From assembly GCA_014607495.2 (NCBI GenBank), contig CP053148.1, positions 7,936,001-8,000,000 of the forward strand: a stretch of DNA of 64,000 bases. The letters are read 5' to 3'. The position numbers and the translations under genes are program-made. This DNA comes from Carposina sasakii. Lineage: Eukaryota; Arthropoda; Insecta; Lepidoptera; Carposinidae. Shown here piece by piece: positions 1 to 11,658 of the stretch. Position 1 is the stretch's first letter; each line of letters opens with the position of its first letter. Under the pieces are notes generated by a model. That model saw only the letters and a list, made by a program, of their open reading frames with translations. It had not been told where the DNA came from and searched no databases.

Positions 1-3000
1 AGCAGCATCCGGCCCTTGCGAGGATTCGTCGGCAATGGAGATTGGTGGAGTAGTCGTCACATTCCTGTCACTGAACTTAGTTTCCCTCGGTAAATATATG
101 CCAAATCGATCCTGAAACAATTACATGATGATACCATCATAACGAGTTTAAGAAATTTATAGAAAAAAAATTATTAATAATTTTATAATATATAATATCT
201 TGACTAAGATAAATTTATAAAAACACTTCTCCATTAATATAATCCGTTAGGATATGGTTGATCGTTTCATTTTTAAACATTGTGCTGAGGGATTCAGCTT
301 TGTTTGCCGAGATTTGGCTAGTGTATAGCTATCGGGATGAAAAATAACGTTGCCAATATGTAATTTAGAAAAGAGATGGAAAAATTCGTCATCCGAGTAA
401 TTGACCCGGTGGCTCAGTGGTTAGAGCACTGACACGCGGAATGCAGAGGTCGTGGGTTCGATTCCCACCCGGGTGAGGAATTTTTTCCATTTCTTTATTA
501 ATAATTTTAGAAAAAAAATTGTTGTGGCCAGTATTTTTTCAATTTTGAATTTTCGGTGGTGATTATACCTATACACCTATAATTACCTATCAACATTTGC
601 AGCTATTGAGATTCAAATCTAGAACCTATGGCGTAAGGTCACTACCATCTGAGATAATAAATCTTTAATTTGTTTCTGTTTTAAACTTTTTTTTGATAAC
701 GAGCTTAATTTTTATAATCAACACATTTAGTAGTACCTTGGCATATCTATTATAATGATATTGCGGATGACAAATGCATGGTTTTGGAGGTGGCTTCGTG
801 TAGCTCTCATGATATGAAACTTGACTCTTAGGAGTGGGTGGTGTTTCGTATCCTGAAAGACAATAATTTATTTATATTCGTTAAGAAATTTAAATAACAT
901 AACATGTTTTATTAATTAAATTGTGCATGCGGAGTACATGTTGTCAACTCAGGAGGCGCTGCTACCCATCTCCCGGAAACCCTTAATCGCCTCATATGAC
1001 GGATACCTAACGGGCGGATATGGGATGGTGGTATTATACTCTGCCGATACCCCACACCCAATTTCCATATATTTTGTGCATATATTACCTCTGAAATTAT
1101 CCAGTCTCCTTAAAGTTCTCTTCATCTTCTTTCTCATTCTTCTCTCCCAAGCAAGTTCAGCCGCTGCAAAAGGAATAAAATTAAATATATTATTCGACAT
1201 AATTTGTATCTAAAAGTCCAACTATTCATACGTATAGTGACCTGTAGTTAAATAAAAACATTGTATGATAAGTCTGATCTTACCTAGAAATCAAACCAGG
1301 GACCTATGTCTAACGCAGCAAAAATTATACAGGGTGTGAGTGACAGCCAGGTAAAGGCTGTATATCTAAGTATGTAACCAAAAGTGCATGTCGTAAGAGT
1401 CGATTAAGGAACTCGGGCATTCTCTCAAGCGATAAGCTAGCAACTTGTCACATCTGTTCCTGTTACGTTGAACTTGGTTGTGGGATTTCCTTTAAGATGG
1501 TTCTGGCTATCGCGTTTTGGTAATACAGCCATGTCCATATGAATGTTACTAAAAGTGAGTACTGTAAAGACAAGTAAAACATTGTAAACATACAAAAAGA
1601 TGAACTACCGAAACAAATCACCAAATTACTTTCCTCCCTATTCTGACAAGGACCACACGCAAGCCAATTCACCCGTGGCCCTAGTCCTAGAAACCACTTG
1701 GAGGTACTCACCAATCCTCTCCTTTTCAAGAATATTTAATTCGAACATTTTATAAGCATTGTAAAGCAGCATCGCTATGTCCTCTCTAATTTCGATGACT
1801 GGAACTTCCATGGCCGCCTCCACAGCCTTCATGAGCTCTACATATGCTGTGTCGTAACGAAGAGCGTACTCGTTGACGTTTAAGTAAATAGCTTTATCTA
1901 CAGTGTTGGATACAACCAGGAACATATTTTCTGATAGGGTGGGCTCAGGGGTGCGTACAGGTTCTGGAAAGATAACATAATAAATGTATTCCAACAGTAT
2001 TTTGGTCACGGCGACTAATCTCAACGGACATTAGCCACCTGCGCATGAGATATTATAATGCACATGGGTGTCCATAAACACAAATGTACAAGTACTCTCC
2101 ATTCCTTCTCTTTCATAGTCTGATGGGACAGAAAGCCGTCATAACATGCGAGAGATCAGTGATCTCAGATCACAAGTATACGTAATAAATTACTGCAATA
2201 AGTATTAATACGTATGAAAAGAACTAAGAAATGGATGGAAACTTGGTGAACAGACATTGCTGAATTTATTTCATTCTAGAAGCTACATGTCGATTCGGGG
2301 TTCTCTAGAAATGTCAGCTTCATCTCATTTCATGCATTTCGTAAAACTTAGAAGGTTTTCTTCCAGGCGATAAGCTAGCAACTCCACCACACCTGGTTCT
2401 ACCACGCAAAACGTTTATTGGCGACCCTGCAATTTTGGATATCCAATTTTTTGGAAATACAGCCGTATATATATATGTATGTATATTCATACAACAGTTA
2501 CCTGGAGTGGGCACAGTAGTGTCTGACGTGACCAGAGATATGAACTCTGACGACACAGTATCCGGAGTTGCCACCTTGGGTGGTTTAACTACCCACGGAT
2601 CAGGGGGGAAATAATCTTTTATAATGTTTATTAGATTATTCTCGAGGTCTAAATCCTTATATTTGAACTCGGGATTCTTATCCTGGAAAATAAAATTACT
2701 TATATATTTTTTTTTATGAACATGAAATTAGTGAAGTTTGTTTATTTATTATAATAATATATCGATGTGAAACTGAAAAGGATATAGTAATTATTTAATT
2801 TTAGAAATTATGAAAGTTATCATCACAACAATTATAAATAGTATTTATTGATAGTTGCCGTCATTGGATGGCAAAAACGGGAGATCGAACCATGTGGCGT
2901 ACTCCGGGGGAGGCCTACGTCCAGCAGTGGACTGCAATAGGCTGACGATGATGATGATGATTTATCGATAAGGTTTAAATCGGTTCAAATTTAATAAGCT

Positions 3001-5785
3001 TGTATCTCTACTATTTGCTAAAGTAAAAAATATGTACTGAATTTATTGTTTATCACGACAATCACGGACAAGAGAAAGTAATCCAATATAATATTTTTTT
3101 CGCTTGTATAACATACATACATACATATAATCAGGCCTTTATCCCTTACGGGGTAGGCATGAATAAACATTAGACAATTTAACATTTTAGCACCTACCGC
3201 AGTATTATAAGATCCTGAAGTAGAAGAAAGTCTTTCTCTGACCTCACTATCCAGAACTTCAAGAGGTCTTGTAAAGTATTGGCAAGCTTCAGATAGAATG
3301 TTCTTTCTTTTAGATGTGGTTGTCATTTTACTAATAAACATTTCTAGCATTGCTTTGACCTGAAAATACATATAATAAATGACCGGTTTGACGCATTTCG
3401 AATACCATGCTCAAATGGCATGGCTTCGCAACTGATGAACTTATCATATGGCGAACTCTCACTTCGCAAAAGAAGCACTTTTTAAAATGAGTGGAGATTT
3501 CTAAAATTGTCTAAAAAATTAAAATATCATGCGTATTTTTCTTATTAATTATTACACAAAACACTACACATGTACAAAGATCACCGACATAGCTCAACGG
3601 TCCAGCAAGATGAAGTGGCAATGGGCAGGGCACATAGCTCGAAGAACTGATGGCCGATGGAGTCGGAAAGTTCTAGTGGATACCACGTATCGGCAAACGC
3701 AGCGTGGGAAGGCCACCCGCGAGGTGGACGGACGACCTGGCCAGGATCGCGGACGTCGGTTGGATGCAGGCTGCTTCCGACCGGTCGGAGTGGAGGTTGT
3801 TGGGGGAGGCCTATGTCCAACAGTGGACTTCTCAGGGCTGTAAATGATGAAAAAAAATGACACAAAACACTACAGGAAATAATAAATTTACAAAAGTTGT
3901 GCATACAAAGGCATGCTTATCCACACAAGAGATTTCTTCCAGCATACCTGATAATAAAGTGAGACAATTTTTAAAAAACATGTTCAATATACACTTTGCA
4001 AGTACTTAAACGATAAATACGAGTAGCACAGTACTTGCAGCTGCAAGCGCTAGATAAGTATGTCATCTGGTATTGTATGACTTCTTGTAGGAACTTCGTA
4101 ATACGTTCTAACTTGTTCGAAGACTTGAGCTCTGTCATCGTTTGTTCCCCAACTATTCCCATAGTTTGTACTTTAAGCTTCACATATACCTACCTACCAA
4201 CAGGCTGATTCCCAGATCGTGTTTTTTTCTCGATTGAGCCAGAAAGAGGTTAATTTCTTTCGACGTAAGTTTTTATGTATGTATATTTTTGGCAAGCTTT
4301 AGACTCTAGAGCGGTTCTTGAGTAAAAAGCCTAAACAGCTTTTTGGATTTGAACTTGAAAGGTATTATTAGACTCGACTATTTCGTAAAAATTACACCGA
4401 AACAGAAAAAAATACGCAGTCGGGTTTTTTTATGTAAGAGCGTACCGATATAAGGTAATGAATTTCTAGCGATTACTTCTTATGATGTAATAATCTTACG
4501 ACATTATGTAATGATCTTACGACACCCACGGAAAGAGATGTTGCTGATGTATTCTTACGAAGCCCCGCATCAGCACAACAACGCGATGGCCACGATACAT
4601 TAAAATAATGAGAAACCATCCCGTCTTTCACTTTAAATTAAATCAAATAATAATTGTGGTAACAGTAGTCATATAAATCAATTTGTCTCCCAATTTTATC
4701 ACAGATCGCTGCAAATCGAAAAACCGATAATGTCTTAAATAAAATCTTTAAGGTGAAATAATTAATATGTTAGCAATGAAAAAGAAATCTTCGTAATGAT
4801 ATTCCACCATTTTAGAAAGGAACCTACCACTTAGCAGGAAATTTTAAAACCTTGTAGGTACATAGTTACTTAGGTATACATATCCACTAAGTTCATTTTG
4901 AATATAAATCCGTTTTGTAGATGTTGCTGATAAAATTATCGCATTGAATGTGCTAGATACATATCGATTTATTTAATTCCCCTTACTCGTGGACCACCCA
5001 AGGTTTGAACCAATATTCATACACTTCCTCTAGTTTGAAACAAAATATGGTGGAAGTATATAACGGACTGGTCGTGGGTTCTAATCCCGGTAGTGTAGAT
5101 ATTGATATGGTGATTATTGATGTTCGTTTCCGCGTCATGGATGTTTCTTATCACGTAATTATTTTATGAATACGGTTAAGGCCCCATGTGTGCGTTGCTC
5201 TGCGTCGCGTTACGTGTCGTCACAACAGGTGTATATGTGTACATGTGTGACAAAAGCCAAATAAACGATCTATCTATCTATCTATCAGATCAATGCATTG
5301 TATGCCATATCAGTGTTCCGTCGACATACAATAACATCGCGATACTAGAGGGTAGGCATGCAGCGCATCACACCCGATTAATGTAACACATTAATAGGAC
5401 ATGTCACAAAATATAATTAAAACCGAAACACCATCAACGTTGCGACCTGCGCAATGCAGCAATGTTGCATCGGCGCATAGCACATGGAATACAAAACTCT
5501 AAGGTTGTCTTCCTTAGTGTGGTAATACCATGACTGTTACATGTAAGTTTTTGTGAGAGATAAATAAATTACTAAGGTTAGTGCCTTTTATTAAGTTTGT
5601 TTGTAAATATTATTTACCTCCGGATGCTGGGTCAGATAAGCTTCTTGTTCAATCTGAATCGTCATGCCAAGTCTACCAGTACATTGTCTTTGGCACTCTG
5701 TGAGAGCTTCCCAATCTTGGTGCAAGTAGCCTTTAGCCAGCATATACACAGGCTTCTCGCCGGCCATGTATTTTTTTAGAGGCAT
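1..5785 (-). CDS. RIIa/DPY-30-like domain protein (RIIAD1-like), six exons seen, 3' end beyond window
   Basis: Exons in transcript order: 5618-5785 (ATG at 5785), 3198-3359, 2502-2682, 1712-1963, 737-852 and 1-111 (continues off the edge). All five introns have GT donors and AG acceptors, with phases 0, 0, 1, 1 and 0, and the frame stays open throughout. The first two exons join as 'QEAYLTQHPE' plus 'VKAMLEMFISKM', then 'KNILSEACQYFTRPL'. This closely resembles the RIIa-type dimerisation/docking helices of RIIAD1 (...YLR-H-EV...NILEFAADYFTDPRL). The family docks to A-kinase anchoring or ciliary scaffolds; a ciliary or sperm role is inferred. The rest is longer than RIIAD1: a Pro/Thr-rich stretch (TPEPVRTPEPT), a predicted helical region, then KPPPKPCICHP. 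The exon structure is clear; the family name is moderately sure and the function of the C-terminal half is unknown. Introns contain repeats listed separately. Confidence 0.78.
403..477 (+). repeat. tRNA-like sequence (SINE head or tRNA pseudogene)
   Basis: A-box-like TGGCTCAGTGGTTAGAGC and B box GGTTCGATTCC are both present. A T arm forms (GTGGG/CCCAC), and six acceptor pairs form (ACCCGG/CCGGGT). The anticodon arm pairs badly and position 33 is not T, so it is unlikely to be a working tRNA. It lies in the last visible intron of the RIIa-like gene. Short inverted arms flank it (373-388 and 478-495). Confidence 0.6.
943..1062 (-). repeat. Dispersed repeat copy (same family as 10306-10519 and 18231-18446)
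   Basis: On the minus strand this reads like the 5' half of the copies near 10.3 and 18.2 kb, including the 'cccttaatcgcctcatatgac' region. It lies in the intron between exons 737-852 and 1712-1963. The open frames on both strands here are by-products. Confidence 0.55.
1320..1460 (+). repeat. Dispersed repeat fragments
   Basis: The segment has an ACAGGGTGT-type terminus followed by 'gtgacagccagg', also seen at 57053. It then has 'gtcgtaagagtcgattaagg', a box seen again near 12.31 and 24.91 kb. All lie in an intron of the RIIa-like gene. Confidence 0.5.
2355..2490 (+). repeat. Dispersed repeat fragment in intron
   Basis: 'gcgataagctagcaact' matches the repeat near 1.43 kb, and 'atacagccgtatatatat' resembles the segments near 12.4, 33.5 and 37.0 kb. 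It abuts the splice donor of the exon at 2502-2682. Confidence 0.4.
2890..2962 (+). repeat. LINE 3' end with ATG microsatellite tail
   Basis: The box 'gaggcctacgtccagcagtg' followed by 'actgcaataggctga' and a (gat)n run recurs at 10.5, 18.4 and 38.8 kb, and in reverse at 39.25 kb. It encodes the last residues (EAYVQQWT-like) of the LINE fragment at 3568-3850. Confidence 0.6.
3107..3170 (-). repeat. Partial copy of short repeat with ATGT tail
   Basis: The (tacata)n run followed by 'ataatcaggcctttatccct' matches the 3' end of the full copies at 17391-17602, 49548-49782 and 56051-56273. It lies just downstream of the donor at 3198. Confidence 0.5.
3568..3850 (+). pseudogene. Decayed non-LTR retrotransposon ORF2 3' end
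   Basis: One frame reads KMKWQWAGHIARRTDGRW. After a frameshift another frame reads GRPPARWTDDLARIADVGW and then EWRLLGEAYVQQWTSQG before a stop. This is the common C-terminal tail of insect LINE reverse transcriptases. It is truncated at the 5' end and frameshifted, so inactive. It sits in the first intron of the RIIa-like gene. Confidence 0.8.
4200..5035. other. Intron sequence, nothing recognised
   Basis: This AT-rich stretch is part of the first intron (3360-5617) of the RIIa-like gene. The direct join of exons 5618-5785 and 3198-3359 keeps phase and gives a natural RIIa-like helix, so no further exon is needed here. Confidence 0.5.
5040..5286 (+). repeat. tRNA-derived SINE with CTAT tail
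   Basis: A B-box-like 'gtgggttctaatcccgg' is followed by an unrelated body, an 'aaataaacgat' end and a (ctat)n microsatellite tail. This is the usual layout of an insect SINE. The 5' tRNA half is largely missing. Confidence 0.6.
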
Positions 5786-7597
5786 CTTTCGTCTATTTTT
5801 GCATGAAAATAATCTTTAAAATAGAATTGAAATGCGAGTTTGATTATAGGTTAACCAGTTTTTGAATTTGTCAAATTGACAGATTTTTAAACTCGCTTGA
5901 GTGCCAAAGGAATTGAAAATACTCATCCCACGGTTAGAACATTTTAACACACCCTGCTTGACCACCTGCTCCGGACTGGTTGGAATCGCTGTATGTGCAA
6001 ACTTTTGAATATTGATATGTATTTAAATATCATAGCTATTTCTATAATTATGATCTATGAAATTTTAATATCGTTTCTTAAAACCCACGTACATACGAGT
6101 ATAGTATAGGACTAATAATGTACTAAGTGTAAAATGTATTAAAATTATTAAATAATATAAAAAAACTAAATATTTCCAATAAGGTCCACCCCATACCGGT
6201 CGACCCAGGACGTCTTTTATTCTAAACAATAGGGATGCACCCTCTCCCTCATATGTATGTATTATTATATTATTTGTATTATTGTACCAAATAACCGCAA
6301 AGGTATTACGGAGAGCTTGCGTCTGTTTTTTTTATAAAACTTCGGAAGTTATAGTCGGGCTAGGTAATCATAGCTGAAAGGAAATACACCCAACCTTTCT
6401 ATATTCAAGTTCAATCTTTATTATTATTTTAGCTTTATTATTAGGTAAGCATAAACTGAATCTAGGTACATAATGGGAGCTCAAGCACCGAAAAGCGCGC
6501 GATAAGTAGTGAAAGGTGGTCAGGTCTCTACTGACTTGTATAGTATACCCGGGAAGAGAAGCAGCTGTAGTATGATACTTTTATTTTCACTCCCAGAGTA
6601 GCATAGAAAAAGAGATATTAATTGTATACGCTACAATATATTACACTATACGCTATAATAATATTCTGAGGACAATCATTAGTCCTATTACACTAGTTTA
6701 GCCAAAGTATACCTAATAGTAGGGGTCGAGGGCGGCATTAAAAAAATATAAGCTGGGATCAATATACAAACAACTCCATTGGGGTCGATAGGTAGCAAAG
6801 CTTTTTTACGTTATATCACCTGCTTTTTATCTAGTACTATTTAAAAAAAAACATTAACAAAAGTTTTTTTTAATATTTGAAATAGGTTTGTAATGAAGTA
6901 TACCAAAGACTTTGATATGAATAGAAAACAGTGCGATGCTGTCCTATATTTTGGATATTCCCAAAACTAAATTAATTAAAAATGAAAAGACCTGGTCCAT
7001 TGGCGCATGCCGATGCCCGTTATTTACGTGATGAATGGATTCTTTCCGAGATTTTCTGGCACAATGTTTTTCTCTTCCATCGAACTGTAACAAAACAAAC
7101 TGAAAAAACACAAATCCGGTGGGCAGCCGTAACTGAAATATTTTCAGGTTTCAGTTCTGGAGAATATTTAAGGTTTTTTTTTACTTTTAAGTTGGAATTC
7201 AGAGGTAGCTCGACTTAATCGAAGACAAGTGTTTGTTGTGTGTTATCCTGCAACGATACTAATAAACCGTGCGTATATATTGTCAAATTAAACAGTATTA
7301 GCTTATATGTACAATATTTTTATTAATAAGGCCATAATAATAAGGTAGAGCCTATGACTAATAACATATCGATGGGTATGTATTAAGGTGACTCCGTGCT
7401 CAATAATAAATCCAAAACGCATGTATGTACCTACTGAGTTTATTTATTAAAGTTTCGAGAAAGTTTTACGCAATTTGCGAGTCCCACGGGTTTCTTGAAA
7501 TCTACATAGATCGCGAACAATATTTCAAAGCTTCAATGTAACAGTCATTCCAAATTTAAATTGAATAGTTCATTGTTCACACTTTGCCTATATATTT
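5786..7597. other. Intergenic, no gene seen
   Basis: This follows the start of the minus-strand RIIa-like gene, whose promoter should lie at 5786-5950; no TATA box is obvious there. A partial repeat ('cgggaagagaagcagctgta', near 6550) belongs to the 17391-17602 family on the minus strand. No open frame here shows signal peptide, domain or splice-site support. Confidence 0.5.
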
Positions 7598-7932
7598 GAC
7601 ACTAGTGGACGCCTGCAACTCCGTCCGCGCCCGATCGTACATACTGCAGAACAAACAAAATGTCGAAATTATCCGCGATAAAAATATTAACCCGGGATAA
7701 TGTTATTGTTTTTTACACTTAAACACATTACATTTTTATTTACAAAAATGAAATATTATAAGTAACAGGGTGTTGGACTAAAATGTAATCCTAGCTAAGT
7801 CCACTGTTATTTTTATATGTAAGCTATATTATTGTGAAGTTTCATTAAAATCCATTAAGTAGTTTTTGAGCAAAAGAGCAACAAACATACACACATGCTC
7901 ACAAACTTTCACGTTTATAATATTAGTCGGAT
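7598..7932 (+). repeat. Lepidopteran-type dispersed repeat (broken copy)
   Basis: It begins 'cactagtggacgcctgcaac' with a 'tccgtccgcg' box and an 'aaaatgtcgaaattatccgc' segment, and ends 'tataatattagtcggat'. The same order is seen, better preserved, at 33618-33851. Confidence 0.6.
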
Positions 7933-8444
7933 TATTATGAGTGATTGAAATGTGTGCGTTTGCCAAGTTATCTGCAAAGTGGCAGAAAAAGAAACTACGG
8001 TCACCACGTTGAAATATTTTTTCGTTCGGTAACACATGGCGACATCTTCAGTTCACTAATAAGTTGGTAAATCGACTGGAGAAATGTGACACACGTACGA
8101 GTAACTAAGGGTTTCCACACATGCGCGTGGATTCAAGATGCGACGTCGTCGCTTCGTGGAAATCTACTCGTATATACTTATTTTTTCCTAATAAAAAAAA
8201 CGTTATAATTCACCCTGCATTGTATCGACAACACGGGTGGGTAAATAAATATGTAAATAAATATTCTTTGATCGAAAACACACTTTTTAATTATTACGAT
8301 GGGCGCAGCGGCGGCGAAATATTCTGTAAAATAAGCATTCATAGGTAATATTAAATAAATATAGAATAACAGTATAGGTTCGCTATGATGCTGTTGTAGT
8401 ACTACATACATATATGAATGGGGTAGCCAAAGCGTTCGCTAAAA

Positions 8445-8870
8445 CTAATGCAGAACTTCCTACCCATATCGGCCAAGATCACGTTAGTCAACGTTCTGTT
8501 GGTCATTGTCTATGCTGATGTCTGCTACCCAGATATTACAGAGGAACTCTTAGATAAGTTAGACCGCCTTCTCAACATGTGTATTCGATATATTTTTGGA
8601 TTGCGTAAATATGACCACATATCCCAATATCGTGCACAGCTAAACTGGCTCAATATTAGACATCGACGTAATCACCTACTTTCCTTCTTGTTCAATACCC
8701 TGAACCATCCTCTTGCTCCCAATACATTTCCGAACGCTTTGAGTTCTTCTCACCTCCTGCGATAGACCACTCCGGTCTAGCCGCAACAAGCCGGGAGTCT
8801 TCTACTGTAGAGGTATTTAAGTCGAGAGTAACTGAGCACTACAGGAGAGTCCAGAACCTGGTCCATGTCT
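8445..8870 (+). pseudogene. Jockey-like LINE ORF2 C-terminal fragment
   Basis: The frame reads NFLPISAKITLVNVLL, then YADVCYPDITEELLDKLDRL and CIRYIFGLRKYDHISQYRAQ, the typical post-reverse-transcriptase region of Jockey-type LINEs. After a stop near 8763, a tail remnant (STVEVFKSRVTEHYR-like) follows. It is 5'-truncated and has no endonuclease, so it is dead. Confidence 0.8.
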
Positions 8871-8879
8871 AATGTCGTA

Positions 8880-10300
8880 TTATGTGTAAGTATGTACTAA
8901 TTATAGAATTAAGTGTGCTTATCTACTAGTGTTTGTTATTTAATATTTATTTTTACGTATAGCCTATCTTTAAAATTGTTTTGTCCATTGCACTACCTGT
9001 ACATTCTCACCACAAATATTGGTTGACTGGTAGAGAATGCTACATAGTATTAAGTCCGCCATTGTACAAACCTTTAGACGTGCAAAAAGAATTTTAAAAA
9101 AGCGTCATCTGGTTTATTCCAGTAATGCCCCGCATCAATGCAGGTAAAATATTGCCATAACAATTTTATTGTCTCAAGTACTCGTAAGTGCCTAAGACTC
9201 AATGATTGCCACGTTTGATCTTGCGTCCCGCGATTTCCTAATAATCGTATCTAGTTCCTTTTGTAGTACCTAATATGAATTTACCCTTAGATAATAATGT
9301 TAGCCAGTAAATAGTCAGTTAAAATTTGACAGAGAAAAATAACAGCGCGGGAAAACGACTGACATAGCGTCGATCAAGGTCGGAGGCCGACTGAGGGAGA
9401 CTGGAGGGACGTTTATTTCCATACAAATATGAGCGGGGACTGGCTTAAACTAAAAGGGCGTAAGCGAAAACATATTTTCGCGTTTTAATTAAAACTACAC
9501 AATATTTTTAAAATGTGCAACCATACGTTTTTAAAATGTGTTTAGACAAGTCTATTGATACAAAAATTTAGGCTTAAATCGCTCTGGTTTGCCTGTAAAA
9601 TGAACAAATTTGATAAAATTGAGGTATCGTTAACACAATTTATGTTTGTAAAAAAGTCTATGAATCGTATTTCTGCAACCACAGAAAGTAAGATCATATA
9701 GTGTAGAATTCGATTATTAAATATCACCTTCCTATATATTGTAATGGCTGAGAAAAATTGACTTAACTAACGCCATTTTAGCGATTCGTCACATTAAAAA
9801 ATATTAATTAAAAAACTAACATAAAAGGGCAAATTTGCGGTTAAAAAAACCAAAATATATACAAATCAAGTCATATTATAGTAAATAACCGATAGCAACC
9901 ATGCAAAGTTTTTTTCAAATCGTCATACCATATGAAAATTATTCAAAATTTAAAATTTGGAACCCGCTCCTGATAATTTGTGATTTTTCATATTGGCCCT
10001 TATACCTACATAGAACTCATCGATATCTGGAATGCAAAACAAAATCAAACCTTCTAACATCTTACTCTAATATGTACCTACCTTTAATCGGCCTTTCATG
10101 GGGCAGGATCAAAAAAACTTACTAGGGAACAACCCACAAATAGTATAATACTATAAAGCATTACGGATTATATCAAACTAAGTTGTCTGTAAAGCGATTT
10201 CATATTTAAAACGAACATTTTCTAGTTTAGAACCCATTGATTTGAAAGTGTGGTGAGTAGAATATAATAAAATAGGAAATTCTTTTTGAGTTTGTAACAC
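8880..10300. other. Intergenic, no gene seen
   Basis: AT-rich sequence. A GC-richer patch at about 9350-9470 looks like a repeat but I could not assign it. No frame has convincing coding features. Confidence 0.45.
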
Positions 10301-10305
10301 CCTAT

Positions 10306-10519
10306 TTGCCCGTGGGTATCATACGAGGCGATTAAGGATTTCCGAGAGGTAGGCAGCAGCGCCTCCTGTGCTGACAACATAGTCCAAAAATCAGACTGCG
10401 GTCACCAACCCGCCTGCACAGCGTGGTGACTATGGGCATAAACCCGCCTATGGCAGTAGTCTTGTGGCATGGTATGGGGAAGGCCTACGTCCAGCAGTCG
10501 ACTGTAATAGGCTGAAGAC
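10306..10519 (+). repeat. Dispersed repeat ending in LINE-like 3' box
   Basis: It runs from 'gcccgtgggtatcatacgag' to 'caataggctgaag'-like sequence ('gtaataggctgaag'). It is nearly collinear with 18231-18446, and with part of 943-1062 in reverse. The 3' box is shared with the LINE tail at 2890-2962. Confidence 0.65.
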
Positions 10520-10597
10520 AAGTTTCTATTATGGCAGCGAGATATCGCTCTACAGACGCTCGCTTCCGGCATCTCGCTTCCACAATGTAATTATTAC

Positions 10598-10686
10598 TGC
10601 CTTGAGCAGACCGGTTGCGTATGCGTAGACGTCCTGTCTTATACAGTCCCATATATTACAATTCAGCGGTACGTACGCATACGCAT
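10598..10686. repeat. Small foldback repeat with TRCGYANGCG motifs
   Basis: 'gcagaccggttgcgtatgcg' plus 'tagacgtcc' on the left is mirrored by 'acgtacgcatacgcatccgc' on the right. The words match those of the larger foldback at 37305-37495. Confidence 0.5.
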
Positions 10687-10692
10687 CCGCCC

Positions 10693-10875
10693 CTGATTAT
10701 GTAACTTGCAATAGCAAAGCTGAAGTAGCGCGATCGCGATAATGGTGAATGTGTGTCTGCGCGGGGCGAGGTCCGGGGTGCGGAAGGACGCCGAGCGTTC
10801 GTTGCGCGCACGCACACACTCGAGATTTTCGCGATCGCGCTGCTTCAACGTTGCTATTGCAAATTAGGTAATCAG
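10693..10875. repeat. Foldback MITE with GC-rich core
   Basis: The ends are CTGATTA and TAATCAG. Arms of roughly 65 nt pair imperfectly; both carry 'ttgcaatagcaa' and 'gcgcgatcgcg' in opposite orientation, around a GC-rich loop. The minus-strand open frame across it is a by-product of the GC-rich core. Confidence 0.7.
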
Positions 10876-11549
10876 GAGTCTGCTCGAACCTTTAATTTTT
10901 AAAGGTATACTCTGGAACTCTGAGCTTCTTCTGCATTTCTATTAACCAGGGTTGTTAATCAAAGTAAGATGTAATATCATTTGGAATCGACGTTCGTTTT
11001 CGCACCACTTTCACCACGCTGTTAGACTTCATCGCGTAACTTGACGAATCCGTGAAAATAAAGACTTTCTATTGAATCAAACGTGTCGATGTCCATCGAT
11101 TCAATCGAGCTCACATTTATCTAGAAATAATGTTACTATGTTTCTATCTACTAGTTTTCAAATAGATGGAATCTATAATCCCGGATTTCTCAAAAGCACT
11201 GGCCCATTCCACGCGGGAATATCACCGGCCGCTCACATTCACCCGCATATGCGAACCTGCATGCAGATAGACATTCGCAAATGCTTATGCGATGCAATGC
11301 ATAATTTGGCTATGTCATAGAATAATAAGTTCTCCAGAATCCACGATCGCGCACACTATTGAAGCAACTTGAGTAAATTTATGTAATTGATAGTTATATA
11401 GTTCATCCTTTTCTTAGGCATATGGGTAATTTTACAATAATCTTGTTATATAACACCCTAAAAAGTGATAATGTTTGGCGCTTGCACTTACACGGGACGT
11501 GACCAAAGGTGCCCAGTTCTATACTTTTTTTTCTGAGATCTAATCTCTA

Positions 11550-11658
11550 GGTTTGACACGGGGGTGTATGTTTGAAAGGGGTATGTTTTCAGTCTCTGTA
11601 GATTGATTCCTTGTAGTGGTCTATTTTCTTAAACACATCCCTTCTGTTACACCCTGTA
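11550..11658. repeat. Decayed ACAGGGTGTAAC-type MITE end
   Basis: 'cttctgttacaccctgtata' at the right end and 'gaaaggggtatgttttcagt' inside match the words of the elements at 58993-59259 and 61619-61725. The left terminus has decayed. Confidence 0.45.

Noticed and set aside
3971..4183. Possible extra exon of the RIIa-like gene
   Set aside because: The frame opens at GTG, its acceptor has no pyrimidine tract, and the neighbouring exons already join in phase to give a natural RIIa-like sequence.
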